From contig JAGWVG010000101.1 of assembly GCA_018970965.1 (NCBI GenBank), positions 1 through 6,576 on the forward strand: a stretch of DNA of 6,576 nucleotides, in the 5' to 3' direction. A program made the translations under genes and the position numbers. Below, in pieces: positions 1 through 6,503 of the stretch. How positions within the stretch are numbered: position 1 is the first letter of the stretch; each line of letters begins with the position of its first letter. The stretch is from Alphaproteobacteria bacterium. GTDB taxonomy: Bacteria; Pseudomonadota; Alphaproteobacteria; Sphingomonadales; Sphingomonadaceae. The notes beneath the pieces are model-generated. The model searched no databases. It had not been told where the DNA came from and worked only from the letters and a program-made list of their open reading frames with translations.

Positions 1-618
1 TTGCCGGGCAGTGATTTGCCGCATGTCTATTCCGGCGACGATATGCGCAAGCTGATGCTCGGCGAAAGCTCTGACGATTTGCGCCGTAAGACGGGCCTGA
101 TGACACGCCTTGCGACCAAAGTTGGTGCGATGACAGGCGCGACCGCCAATCTCGATCTTGTCCGCAAGGCCACCCATGCTTGGATGCCCTTGGGCAAGAA
201 TATCGTAATTATTGGTGGTGAACTGGTGGGCATTGAGCTGGCCGAATTCCTCCATGAACGTGGCCGCCATGTCACGATTGTTGATGAGGCTCCCCGCTTT
301 GGCAAAGGCCTGACGCTGGTGCGTCGGATGCGCATTCTGGCCGAGTTGCAAGAACATGGCGTGAGCATGCAGATGAGCGCCAGTGACATTGCGGTGACGG
401 CTGATGCCGTGACCTTCACCGATGGTGAAGGCAACACGCAACATGTGGCAGCAGACCATGTGATTGTTGCCAAGGGGGCGGAAGGCGATATGCGGCTGGG
501 CGAAGCACTGAAGGCCGCGGGTCACAATGTTCACATCATCGGTGATGCAACGGGTATCGGCTATATCGAGGGCGCGATGCGGGGTGCGTTTGAGGCCTGT
601 GCAGCCATCACGGCATGA
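1..618 (+). CDS. FAD/NAD(P)-binding oxidoreductase, 2-enoate / 2,4-dienoyl-CoA reductase class (C-terminal 205 codons, 5' end outside window)
   Basis: The reading frame is open from the first base, and the TTG at position 1 is only the window edge, so this is the tail of a longer gene. What is visible is a nucleotide-binding domain. Residues 68-84 form a beta strand followed by a GGxxxGxE loop (G72, G73, G77, E79). An acidic residue sits at the end of the next strand (D95, E96), which usually means NADH rather than NADPH. A closing GD-x-T-G-I-G-Y segment at 181-188 is typical of the FAD-contacting end of two-dinucleotide-binding flavoproteins. In the old-yellow-enzyme / trimethylamine dehydrogenase / 2,4-dienoyl-CoA reductase family this region follows an FMN-binding TIM barrel, which here would lie upstream and is inferred. 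Such enzymes reduce C=C bonds conjugated to a carbonyl or thioester; the bile-acid enzymes BaiCD and BaiH belong to the class. The stop overlaps the next start, so the two are probably co-translated. The substrate is unknown. Confidence 0.8.
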   Translation: MPGSDLPHVYSGDDMRKLMLGESSDDLRRKTGLMTRLATKVGAMTGATANLDLVRKATHAWMPLGKNIVIIGGELVGIELAEFLHERGRHVTIVDEAPRFGKGLTLVRRMRILAELQEHGVSMQMSASDIAVTADAVTFTDGEGNTQHVAADHVIVAKGAEGDMRLGEALKAAGHNVHIIGDATGIGYIEGAMRGAFEACAAITA

Positions 619-1061
619 CGCTGGATTTGACCCTTTTGCTGGATGAGCGGGAAATCAGCCGCGCGCTTATTGGCTTTGCCCGCGCGATGGATAGCCGGGA
701 TTGGGAAGGTCTGCGCGCTATCCTGACCCCCGATGCCACGGCAGAATTGGGAACCGGGCCGCTTGCGGGGCCAGACGCGATTATCAGCCTCATCCGCCAT
801 TATCTTGACGGCTGTGGCCCGACCCAGCATCTTTTGGGCAACGTCTTAATTGATGTCTCGGGCGACACTGCCAAAAGCCAAGCTTATGTCAGCGATCTAC
901 ACCTGGGCGCGGGTGACCGAAAGGACCTCAGTTTTGTGACACTGGGGGAATATCAAGATCGGTGGCAGCGGATAGATGGCACATGGCGGCTGGCGCATCG
1001 CACAAAAATTAACCGCGGCTATAAAGGCGATTTTGGCGTCTTTGGCCTTGATCGAAACTAA
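615..1061 (+). CDS. SnoaL-like / NTF2-fold protein, possible dehydratase or isomerase
   Basis: This 148-residue cytosolic protein has no signal peptide or membrane segment and is the usual length for a single SnoaL-like (NTF2 cone-fold) domain. Seen directly: an N-terminal amphipathic helix pair with F-A-R-A-M-D-S-R-D-W (21-30), a G-P-D-A-I helix start (52-56), a T-Q-H segment (70-72), and a strand-rich second half with Y113, W117, G122 and W124 in the order typical of the family. D26 and H72 sit where the LinA dehydrochlorinase and scytalone dehydratase family place their catalytic Asp/His pair, so lyase chemistry is possible; this is an alignment from memory. The ATG at 615 shares bases with the upstream TGA (ATGA) and has no clear Shine-Dalgarno, so translation is probably coupled to the flavoprotein gene and the two proteins may act on the same intermediate. 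Other family members are isomerases, hydroxylases or non-catalytic, so the reaction remains open. Confidence 0.82.
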   Translation: MTLDLTLLLDEREISRALIGFARAMDSRDWEGLRAILTPDATAELGTGPLAGPDAIISLIRHYLDGCGPTQHLLGNVLIDVSGDTAKSQAYVSDLHLGAGDRKDLSFVTLGEYQDRWQRIDGTWRLAHRTKINRGYKGDFGVFGLDRN

Positions 1062-1069
1062 GGCGCGCG

Positions 1070-2149
1070 GTGCAGATCCCCGCACCGGATGATCTGTCAC
1101 AGCTTTTGGCCGCACTTTATGGCGGCTTGCTGGAAGACCAACCATGGGACGGGTTTCTCAACACCCTATCGGGCTATTTGGGGGCCAGTTACGCCACACT
1201 CATACTGACAGCCCCAGGCCAATCTGCCCCTGATATGATGCACACGCCGGGGGCAGACCCCAAGGCCAATGAAGATTATCTGGCTGAATTCTTCGCCACT
1301 GACCCGTTCCGGGGCCTTCCCGAAGATAAGGTCGTCTCGTTTCGAGAGTTTTTAGAGGGCAGCACAGACCCTGCGCTGGCCGCCTATCGCGGATTTTTGG
1401 CCAATGTTGGGGGCGACCAAGTTCTGGGCGTCGACTTGCGCTTCCCAACAGGTTTTGAAGCGCGCTTTCGCGTGACGCGCGATCAATCTCTGGTCGATTT
1501 CGGCCCGACAGAACGGGCGCGGTTTCAATCCCTTGTCCCCCATCTGCGAACCGCGGGCGCATTGTTTGAGCGGCTGCATTTGGCCGGGGCGGAACATGGC
1601 GTGTACCGCAGCGCTGTTGAACAATTGGGCGTTGGCACGATCATTTTAGATGGGCGTGGTCATATCGTCCGCACCAACGCCGTTGCAGATCGCCTTATCG
1701 CTGCCGGAGACGGCGTGTCGCAATGCGAGGGGCGGCTGATATTGCCCAAGGGCGTTCCGGCTGACACCATCGCAGCGCTCCTTGCCAAGGCGGGTGGAAC
1801 TGGCCGGTTCAAAATCACGCGCATCGAGGGGGAGGATTTAGCCGTGGTCGCACGCCCCATCACTCTGCCCGCCATGATGCGCGGCGGGGCTGCGCTTGCA
1901 CTGTTCATCAGCACGCCCGGCGCCGAAGCGCAGCTGGATCCAGATGCCATACGCGACTTATTCCAGCTCACCCGCATGGAGGCCAACCTTGCCGTTGCCT
2001 TGGCAAGCGGCGGATCTTTAGTAGACGCATCCGACAGGCTGGGCATCGCCCACAATACGGCCCGTGCGCATTTACGCGCGATCTTCGCCAAAACGGGGGT
2101 GCGCCGGCAATCGCAATTGGTGCATTTGTTGCGCAGCGGGCTGGCCTAA
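1070..2149 (+). CDS. LuxR-family HTH transcriptional regulator (GTG start)
   Basis: The product is 359 residues. The C-terminal part (about 296-357) is a LuxR/FixJ-type helix-turn-helix: L300-T-R-x-E304 opens the domain, followed by L-A-S-G-G-S-L, D-R-L-G-I-A-H-N-T-A-R-A-H-L (322-335) as the recognition region, and F-A-K-T-G-V-R-R-Q-S-Q-L (339-350). The first 165 residues look like a ligand-sensing alpha/beta domain. Residues about 184-282 resemble a PAS-like fold (G-T-I-I-L-D-G-R-G-H-I-V-R-T-N). There is no receiver Asp pattern and no AHL-binding signature that I recognise, so this is more likely a one-component metabolite sensor than a quorum-sensing or two-component protein. The start is GTG at 1070, preceded at 1060-1063 by AAGG with 6-nt spacing; no nearby ATG keeps the N-terminal helix. 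It lies 8 nt after the SnoaL gene, so it is probably in the same transcript. Its targets could be its own operon and the convergent catabolic genes; that is inference. Confidence 0.87.
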   Translation: MQIPAPDDLSQLLAALYGGLLEDQPWDGFLNTLSGYLGASYATLILTAPGQSAPDMMHTPGADPKANEDYLAEFFATDPFRGLPEDKVVSFREFLEGSTDPALAAYRGFLANVGGDQVLGVDLRFPTGFEARFRVTRDQSLVDFGPTERARFQSLVPHLRTAGALFERLHLAGAEHGVYRSAVEQLGVGTIILDGRGHIVRTNAVADRLIAAGDGVSQCEGRLILPKGVPADTIAALLAKAGGTGRFKITRIEGEDLAVVARPITLPAMMRGGAALALFISTPGAEAQLDPDAIRDLFQLTRMEANLAVALASGGSLVDASDRLGIAHNTARAHLRAIFAKTGVRRQSQLVHLLRSGLA

Positions 2150-2168
2150 GACAACCCGCCACACACGC
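2150..2168. other. convergent intergenic junction, 19 nt
   Basis: The rightward regulator gene and the leftward monooxygenase gene end only 19 nt apart. I see no hairpin followed by a T-run on either strand. The only inverted repeat nearby is a 5-bp GCGGG/CCCGC pair (2136-2140 with 2155-2159) with a 14-nt loop, which is too weak to call a terminator. Confidence 0.6.
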
Positions 2169-3629
2169 TTAGGCAGCGAAGCGATAATCCTCAAAATTGG
2201 GCTTCGCCATCGAGTCCACAAAATTCTGGTAACTCCAAGGCCAGCTGGCGGGCACACCTGTGTCATCCAGATACCAGCTGGTGCAGCCGCTGCCAAAGAT
2301 CGTCTTTTTGGCCGCCGCAATGCGCCGCTCTTCATACTCAGCCATGGCATCAGTGGTTGGCTCAACCGCGCGGGCATTGCCGTCCTTCAGCCGATCAATC
2401 AGCTGGACGATATAGCCCCATTGCGCCTCGGCAATATCAATCAGTGAGAAGTTGCCGACGGGGCCGGTTGGGCCATTTAGCAGGAAGAAATTGGGAAATT
2501 CGGGCAGCGCCATTGCATAATAAGCGGTCGGCCGCACCGCCCAAGCATCATCCAGCGTCTTGCCACCGCGCCCAATGACCGAAGCAGGACGAATAAACCG
2601 ATCGGCATGGAAGCCTGTTGCCAGCACCAGCACATCCAGCGGATGGAAGGTGCCATCCTTCATCCGCACGCCGTCTGGCTCAACCCGATCAATGCTGCCG
2701 GTTTCGACATAGACATTGGGCTTTTGAACATGGTCATAATAGCACCAGCTATAAATCAACCGCTTGCACGCCGCGCGGTAATTTGGGCGCAGCTTTTCGC
2801 GCAGCACAGGGTCTTTAATGCTGTCTTCCAAATGTTGGCGGCATAGCTCTTCAATCTCGGCCATTTCCGGGCCATCAATATTCGTAATGCCTTCGGTAAA
2901 GCGAATGATGGCCGCCCAATAATCCTTATTATAACGGATCTCATCAATCAGCTTGGGGTCGCGGCGAAAGGCCTCGCGCTCTTCCTCGCTATAATCAAAT
3001 TGCGGCACGGGCATCACCCATTGCGGAGATCGTTGCAGCGCGACAATCTGCTTCGCGCGGCCTGTAAGCGCGGTCAAAATTTGAATGCCGGTCGAACCGC
3101 AGCCAACAATGCCAATGCGGCTGCCATCCAAGGGCGCGCTGTCATCCCAGCGGGCGCTGTGAAAGGCATGACCTTTAAAGCTCTCGAGCCCAGGAATATT
3201 GGGCATTTTGGGGTGATGCAGCACGCCTGAGGCGGCAATCACAATATCAACCTCATGCACGCTGCCATCAGCAACGCTGACCGTCCATGTTGCGTTCGCC
3301 TCGTCATAGACGCTGCTCGTCACTTCGCTGTTGAAGCGGATATAGGGCATCACGCCATAATCAGCGGCGACCTTTTCAAAATAGCGCCGAATTTCAGCAC
3401 CGCCGCAATAATAGCTGCTCCATTCAGGGTTTGGCGCAAAGCTATAGGTATAGGCATGGGCGGGCACATCGCAGGTGAGGCCGGGATAGCGATTGTCGCG
3501 CCATGTGCCGCCCAAAGCGCCTGTTTTTTCAAGGATGACGAAGTTCTTCTCGCCGCGTTCCAGCAATTTAATGCCCGCCAAAATGCCGGCCATGCCTGCA
3601 CCGATGATAACGTAGCGCTTCTCTTTCAT
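2169..3629 (-). CDS. flavin-containing / Baeyer-Villiger-type monooxygenase
   Basis: The 486-residue flavoprotein probably inserts one oxygen atom into a ketone to give an ester or lactone, using NADPH and O2. Motifs in order: FAD-binding GxGxxG at 10-15 (G-A-G-M-A-G); the GGxW....YPG...D block at 40-54 (G40, G41, W43, Y48, P49, G50, D54), typical of BVMOs; the BVMO fingerprint FxGxxxHxxxW(P/D) at 151-162 (F151, G153, H157, W161, D162); a second GxGxxG at 176-181 for NADP; a C-K-R segment at 288-290, where BVMOs such as PAMO carry the catalytic Arg; and D-V-L-V-L-A-T-G-F at 332-340. The length is slightly below classical cyclohexanone monooxygenases and within the range of related BVMO/FMO proteins. 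The ATG at 3629 is chosen over one at 3656 because a GAGGAGAGGG ribosome-binding tract lies between them and FAD-binding proteins usually start just before the first beta strand. It lies 118 nt downstream of the acyl-CoA synthetase. N- or S-oxidation cannot be excluded. Confidence 0.88.
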   Translation of the reverse strand: MKEKRYVIIGAGMAGILAGIKLLERGEKNFVILEKTGALGGTWRDNRYPGLTCDVPAHAYTYSFAPNPEWSSYYCGGAEIRRYFEKVAADYGVMPYIRFNSEVTSSVYDEANATWTVSVADGSVHEVDIVIAASGVLHHPKMPNIPGLESFKGHAFHSARWDDSAPLDGSRIGIVGCGSTGIQILTALTGRAKQIVALQRSPQWVMPVPQFDYSEEEREAFRRDPKLIDEIRYNKDYWAAIIRFTEGITNIDGPEMAEIEELCRQHLEDSIKDPVLREKLRPNYRAACKRLIYSWCYYDHVQKPNVYVETGSIDRVEPDGVRMKDGTFHPLDVLVLATGFHADRFIRPASVIGRGGKTLDDAWAVRPTAYYAMALPEFPNFFLLNGPTGPVGNFSLIDIAEAQWGYIVQLIDRLKDGNARAVEPTTDAMAEYEERRIAAAKKTIFGSGCTSWYLDDTGVPASWPWSYQNFVDSMAKPNFEDYRFAA

Positions 3630-3747
3630 CTCACCCTCTCCTCGCGCGGCCCTCATCTTCGTGCCGCTTTATGCTTTCAGATATGCAGTGCGAGACAGGC
3701 GCGGTAAATCGTCCAAACGGCCTAAATTGAGCGGCCAAAACCGATAA
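3630..3747. other. intergenic gap between acyl-CoA synthetase and monooxygenase
   Basis: This 118-nt gap contains the ribosome binding site at 3634-3643 and a short imperfect direct repeat (CGGCCTAAA at 3718-3726 and CGGCCAAAA at 3732-3740, period 14). I see no strong -35/-10 pair and no intrinsic terminator. It is long enough for the monooxygenase to have its own promoter or operator, but the sequence alone does not show one. Confidence 0.45.
3634..3643 (-). promoter_or_regulatory. ribosome binding site that decides the monooxygenase start
   Basis: Read on the minus strand this is GAGGAGAGGG, 4 nt before the ATG at 3627-3629 (GGAG core 8 nt away). It lies inside the 9-codon extension that would result from starting at 3656, and that upstream ATG has only a GAAG directly against it. 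Confidence 0.7.
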
Positions 3748-5280
3748 TTAGCCCCGCAACTCGGTTTTCAGCACCTTGCCCGAGGCATTGCGCGGTAAGT
3801 CTGCCACAAAGGCAAAGCTGCGCGGCACTTTGTAATTGGCCATATTGTCGCGCGCCCAGCTGATCAGCTCTGCCTCGCTTGCTTCACTGCCGGGGCGGAG
3901 GACAACATAGGCCTTGCCTACCTCGCCCATGCGCGCATCGGCTATGCCAACCACAGCGACCATTGAAATCGCCGGATGTGCCGCCAACAGCTTTTCAATT
4001 TCAGCCGGGTAACAATTAAACCCGCCTGAAATATACATGTCCTTCTTGCGATCGGTAATGCGCACATACCCATTGGCATCCATCGTGCCGACATCGCCCG
4101 TATGCAGCCAACCCTGAGCATCAATGGCGTCCGCGGTGGCTTCGGGATCGTCGAGATAGCCCAGCATCACGCCCTGCCCGCGCACCAGAATTTCACCAGT
4201 TTCGCCGCGCGCAACTTCTTGGCCCGCATCATCGGCAATAATCACCTCATTGCCCGGGATCGCGGCACCACAGGTCTGCGCAATCAGATCGACAGCGTCT
4301 CCAGGGCGACAGCTGGTGATGTTGACGCATTCCGTCATCCCGTAAGCCGTGATGATATCGACCATGCCCAATTCTTTGCGGATGCGGTCAATCAGCACCG
4401 GCGGCACGGTGGCGGCACCCGTCGTCCCACCCCGCAGCGAGCTGACGTCAAAGGGGTTGGCCTCAAGCTCATCCAACAGCATTTGAAAAATCGTCGGCGG
4501 CCCGGGCAGGAAGGAGATGCGATCGTCAACAATGTGTCGGATGGCGGCCTTCACATCAAATTGCGGCATGGGCACCATGACAGCGCCGGCAATAAGACAG
4601 GCAACCCAACCGACTTTCATGCCGAAGCTATGGAAAAAGGGGTTTGCGATCAAATAGCGTTCGCCCTCGGCCAAGCCCGTATTGCCAATCCACACCCCGC
4701 ATTGCGGAATGATGCGGCCATAGGTCATCAGCACGCCTTTGGGCACGCCCGTCGTCCCGCTGGTAAACATGATGTCGGACACATGGTCAGGCGTCACATC
4801 TGCCAAGGCGGCCAGCACTGCAGGGTCATCAGCGCCCTTGCCACTAGAGACAAACGCGCCAAAATCCTGATCGAGCAGCACCTGCTCTTTTAAATCCGGC
4901 AAATCCTCGCCCGCGAGCAGCGCTGGAAAATCAATGCCCAAAAAATCGCGCACAGTAAAAATCATCCGCGCGCGGGTGCGGCGAAGAATATCCCCCGCTT
5001 CCCGGCCCTTCAACCGGGTGTTCAGCGGAATGATGGCTGCGCCGCAGGTCATAACGGCAAGGGCCGCCACCACCCATTCACGGCTGTTGGGCGCCCAAAT
5101 GGCAACGCGGTCCCCATGGGTTACACCGCGCGCCAACAGAGCGGAGGCCGCCGCCCGGCTTTCGGCCCAGAGCCGGTTAAAGCTCCACACCTCGCCACGC
5201 TCCAGCACCGCCGGGGCATCGCCCCAGCGCTCAGCTGCTAATTGGGCAGCGTGCGGAATGGTTAGGGGCAGAGCCGTCAT
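3748..5280 (-). CDS. acyl-CoA synthetase (AMP-forming), FadD3-like
   Basis: The 510-residue enzyme belongs to the ANL superfamily and would activate a carboxylic acid with ATP and CoA through an acyl-AMP. Signatures in order: P-loop-like T-S-G-T-T-G-x-P-K-G at 173-182; N-P-F-F-H-S-F-G (213-220); L-P-G-P-P-T (258-263); T-A-Y-G-M-T-E (311-317); T-G-D (394-396) with the ribose-contacting Asp; the hinge R-K-K-D (411-414); G-G-F-N-C-Y-P-A-E-I-E (419-429); and catalytic K502 in P-R-N-A-S-G-K. Length and all core motifs are complete. From memory, the N-P-F-F-H-x-F-G, L-P-G-P-P-T and T-G-A-A-T-V-P (287-293) blocks and the W-x-P-N / I-P-L-N-T-R N-terminal region match actinobacterial FadD3, the ligase for the C/D-ring propionate of sterol breakdown, better than long-chain FadD. 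The substrate assignment is inference. The ATG lies 2 nt after the thiolase TGA with no strong Shine-Dalgarno, which suggests translational coupling. Confidence 0.9.
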   Translation of the reverse strand: MTALPLTIPHAAQLAAERWGDAPAVLERGEVWSFNRLWAESRAAASALLARGVTHGDRVAIWAPNSREWVVAALAVMTCGAAIIPLNTRLKGREAGDILRRTRARMIFTVRDFLGIDFPALLAGEDLPDLKEQVLLDQDFGAFVSSGKGADDPAVLAALADVTPDHVSDIMFTSGTTGVPKGVLMTYGRIIPQCGVWIGNTGLAEGERYLIANPFFHSFGMKVGWVACLIAGAVMVPMPQFDVKAAIRHIVDDRISFLPGPPTIFQMLLDELEANPFDVSSLRGGTTGAATVPPVLIDRIRKELGMVDIITAYGMTECVNITSCRPGDAVDLIAQTCGAAIPGNEVIIADDAGQEVARGETGEILVRGQGVMLGYLDDPEATADAIDAQGWLHTGDVGTMDANGYVRITDRKKDMYISGGFNCYPAEIEKLLAAHPAISMVAVVGIADARMGEVGKAYVVLRPGSEASEAELISWARDNMANYKVPRSFAFVADLPRNASGKVLKTELRG

Positions 5281-5282
5281 AT

Positions 5283-6485
5283 TCAGGCGACTTCAAACAA
5301 TCCAGCAGCGCCCATGCCGCCTGCCACGCACATCGAGACAACGACATATTTCACGCCGCGACGCTTGCCCTCAATCAACGCATGGCCAACCAGGCGGCTG
5401 CCCGTCATGCCAAAGGGGTGGCCCAGCGCAATGCCGCCACCATTCACATTGAGCTTTTCTGGATCAATGCCCAACTTTTGCTGGCAATAAATGGCTTGGC
5501 TGGCAAAAGCCTCATTGATTTCAAACAGGCCAATATCGTCAATCTTCAAGCCCGCACGATCGAGCAGCTTGGGGATCGCGAAAACGGGGCCAATACCCAT
5601 TTCATCCGGATCACAGCCCGCAACTTGGAAGCCGCGATAGAGACCCAGAACGGGCAGCCCCTCTTTCTGCGCCGTTGCCAAATCCATCACCAATTGCGCC
5701 GACGCACCGTCGGACAATTGCGAGGCATTGCCCGCCGTGATGTGCTTGCCTTCCTTGATGACCATGCCGTCGCGGAAGACAGGCTTCAGCGTCGATAGAC
5801 CCTCAGCCGTTGTATCGCCGCGCACGCCTTCATCAGCGGTCAGCGTGACCGTCTCGCGGCCGACTTCATTGCCTTCTTTGTCCTTCAGCGACTTTTCGAC
5901 GGTGATCGGCACAATCTCATCAGCAAAGCGGCCCTCGGCTTGCGCACGGCCCGCGCGCTGCTGGCTGAGCGCTGCAAAAGCATCCTGCGCCTCACGCGAG
6001 ACGCCATAACGTTCGGCTACAACTTCGGCTGTCTCAATCATCGCCATATAGGCATAGGGGTCGGCCACAATGACGGCTTCCGAGCGATTGCGGAAGGCAG
6101 GCGCAAATTTGTTAAGCGTCAGCGAGATGGATTCCACCCCACCCGCCACCGCGACATCAATTTCATCACAGCGAATCGCACGGGCGGCCAGCGCCATCGC
6201 ATTCAGCCCCGACGAGCATTTGCGATCGAGCGTAAAGCCCGAGGTTGTGTTCGGCAGGTTGGACGCATGGACCGTCAAGCGACCCAGATTATAGCTTTGC
6301 GTGTTCCAATGGTTGCCGCAGCCCAGATAGACATCGTCGACGCGCGCGGGATCAATGCCTGCGCGATCCAGCACTGCGTTAACAACATGCGCCGTCAACG
6401 CTGGGGCTTCGGTATCGTTAAACGCTCCACGATAGGCTTTGCCAATCCCAGTGCGGGCGGTGGCGACAATAGCGGCTTCACGCAT
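5283..6485 (-). CDS. thiolase (acetyl-CoA C-acyltransferase)
   Basis: The 400-residue protein has the full length of a degradative thiolase and would cleave a 3-ketoacyl-CoA with CoA to release acetyl-CoA or propionyl-CoA; biosynthetic acetoacetyl-CoA formation is less likely here. Counting from the ATG at 6485, it shows the nucleophile C90 in D-R-K-C-S-S-G (87-93), N-E-A-F-A (324-328), G-G-G-I-A-L-G-H-P (349-357) with catalytic H356, and a second active-site cysteine C386 in S-M-C-V-A-G-G. All four catalytic elements are intact. Another in-frame ATG at 6491 would add Met-Thr, but AGGGGAG (6492-6498) touches it and is at the proper 6-nt distance from 6485. It lies between an isomerase-like gene upstream and the CoA ligase, whose start is 2 nt downstream, as expected for one beta-oxidation operon. 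Chain or ring substrate specificity cannot be read from the sequence. Confidence 0.92.
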   Translation of the reverse strand: MREAAIVATARTGIGKAYRGAFNDTEAPALTAHVVNAVLDRAGIDPARVDDVYLGCGNHWNTQSYNLGRLTVHASNLPNTTSGFTLDRKCSSGLNAMALAARAIRCDEIDVAVAGGVESISLTLNKFAPAFRNRSEAVIVADPYAYMAMIETAEVVAERYGVSREAQDAFAALSQQRAGRAQAEGRFADEIVPITVEKSLKDKEGNEVGRETVTLTADEGVRGDTTAEGLSTLKPVFRDGMVIKEGKHITAGNASQLSDGASAQLVMDLATAQKEGLPVLGLYRGFQVAGCDPDEMGIGPVFAIPKLLDRAGLKIDDIGLFEINEAFASQAIYCQQKLGIDPEKLNVNGGGIALGHPFGMTGSRLVGHALIEGKRRGVKYVVVSMCVAGGMGAAGLFEVA

Positions 6486-6491
6486 GGTCAT

Positions 6492-6498
6492 CTCCCCT
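6492..6498 (-). promoter_or_regulatory. ribosome binding site that decides the thiolase start
   Basis: On the minus strand this reads AGGGGAG. It is 6 nt before the ATG at 6483-6485 but directly abuts the alternative ATG at 6489-6491, so the inner ATG is favoured. Confidence 0.65.
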
Positions 6499-6503
6499 AA
6501 AAA

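Noticed and set aside
2136..2159. Inverted repeat GCGGG / CCCGC at the convergent junction, considered as a bidirectional terminator.
   Set aside because: It has only 5 bp with a 14-nt loop and no T-run on either side.
3630..3656. N-terminal extension of the monooxygenase from an ATG at 3656.
   Set aside because: The extra nine residues overlap the strong ribosome binding tract and are Arg/Gly/Glu filler; the ATG at 3629 begins right before the FAD-binding strand.
3255..3707. 150-codon plus-strand frame opposite the monooxygenase N-terminal region.
   Set aside because: It covers the FAD-binding coding region on the other strand, has low-complexity Ala/Ile/His composition and shows no start signal I can support.
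3660..3710. Possible promoter for the monooxygenase (TATCTG or CATAAA as a -10 element on the minus strand).
   Set aside because: No acceptable -35 element sits at 16-18 nt; the matches are no better than expected by chance.
4102..4893. 263-codon open frame on the plus strand opposite the acyl-CoA synthetase.
   Set aside because: It is a shadow of a complete, motif-rich ligase gene. Its translation is rich in His, Arg and Gln with no recognisable domain.
5940..6500. 186-codon open frame on the plus strand opposite the thiolase N-terminal half.
   Set aside because: It is antisense to a conserved thiolase with intact catalytic residues. Its translation has no domain I recognise.
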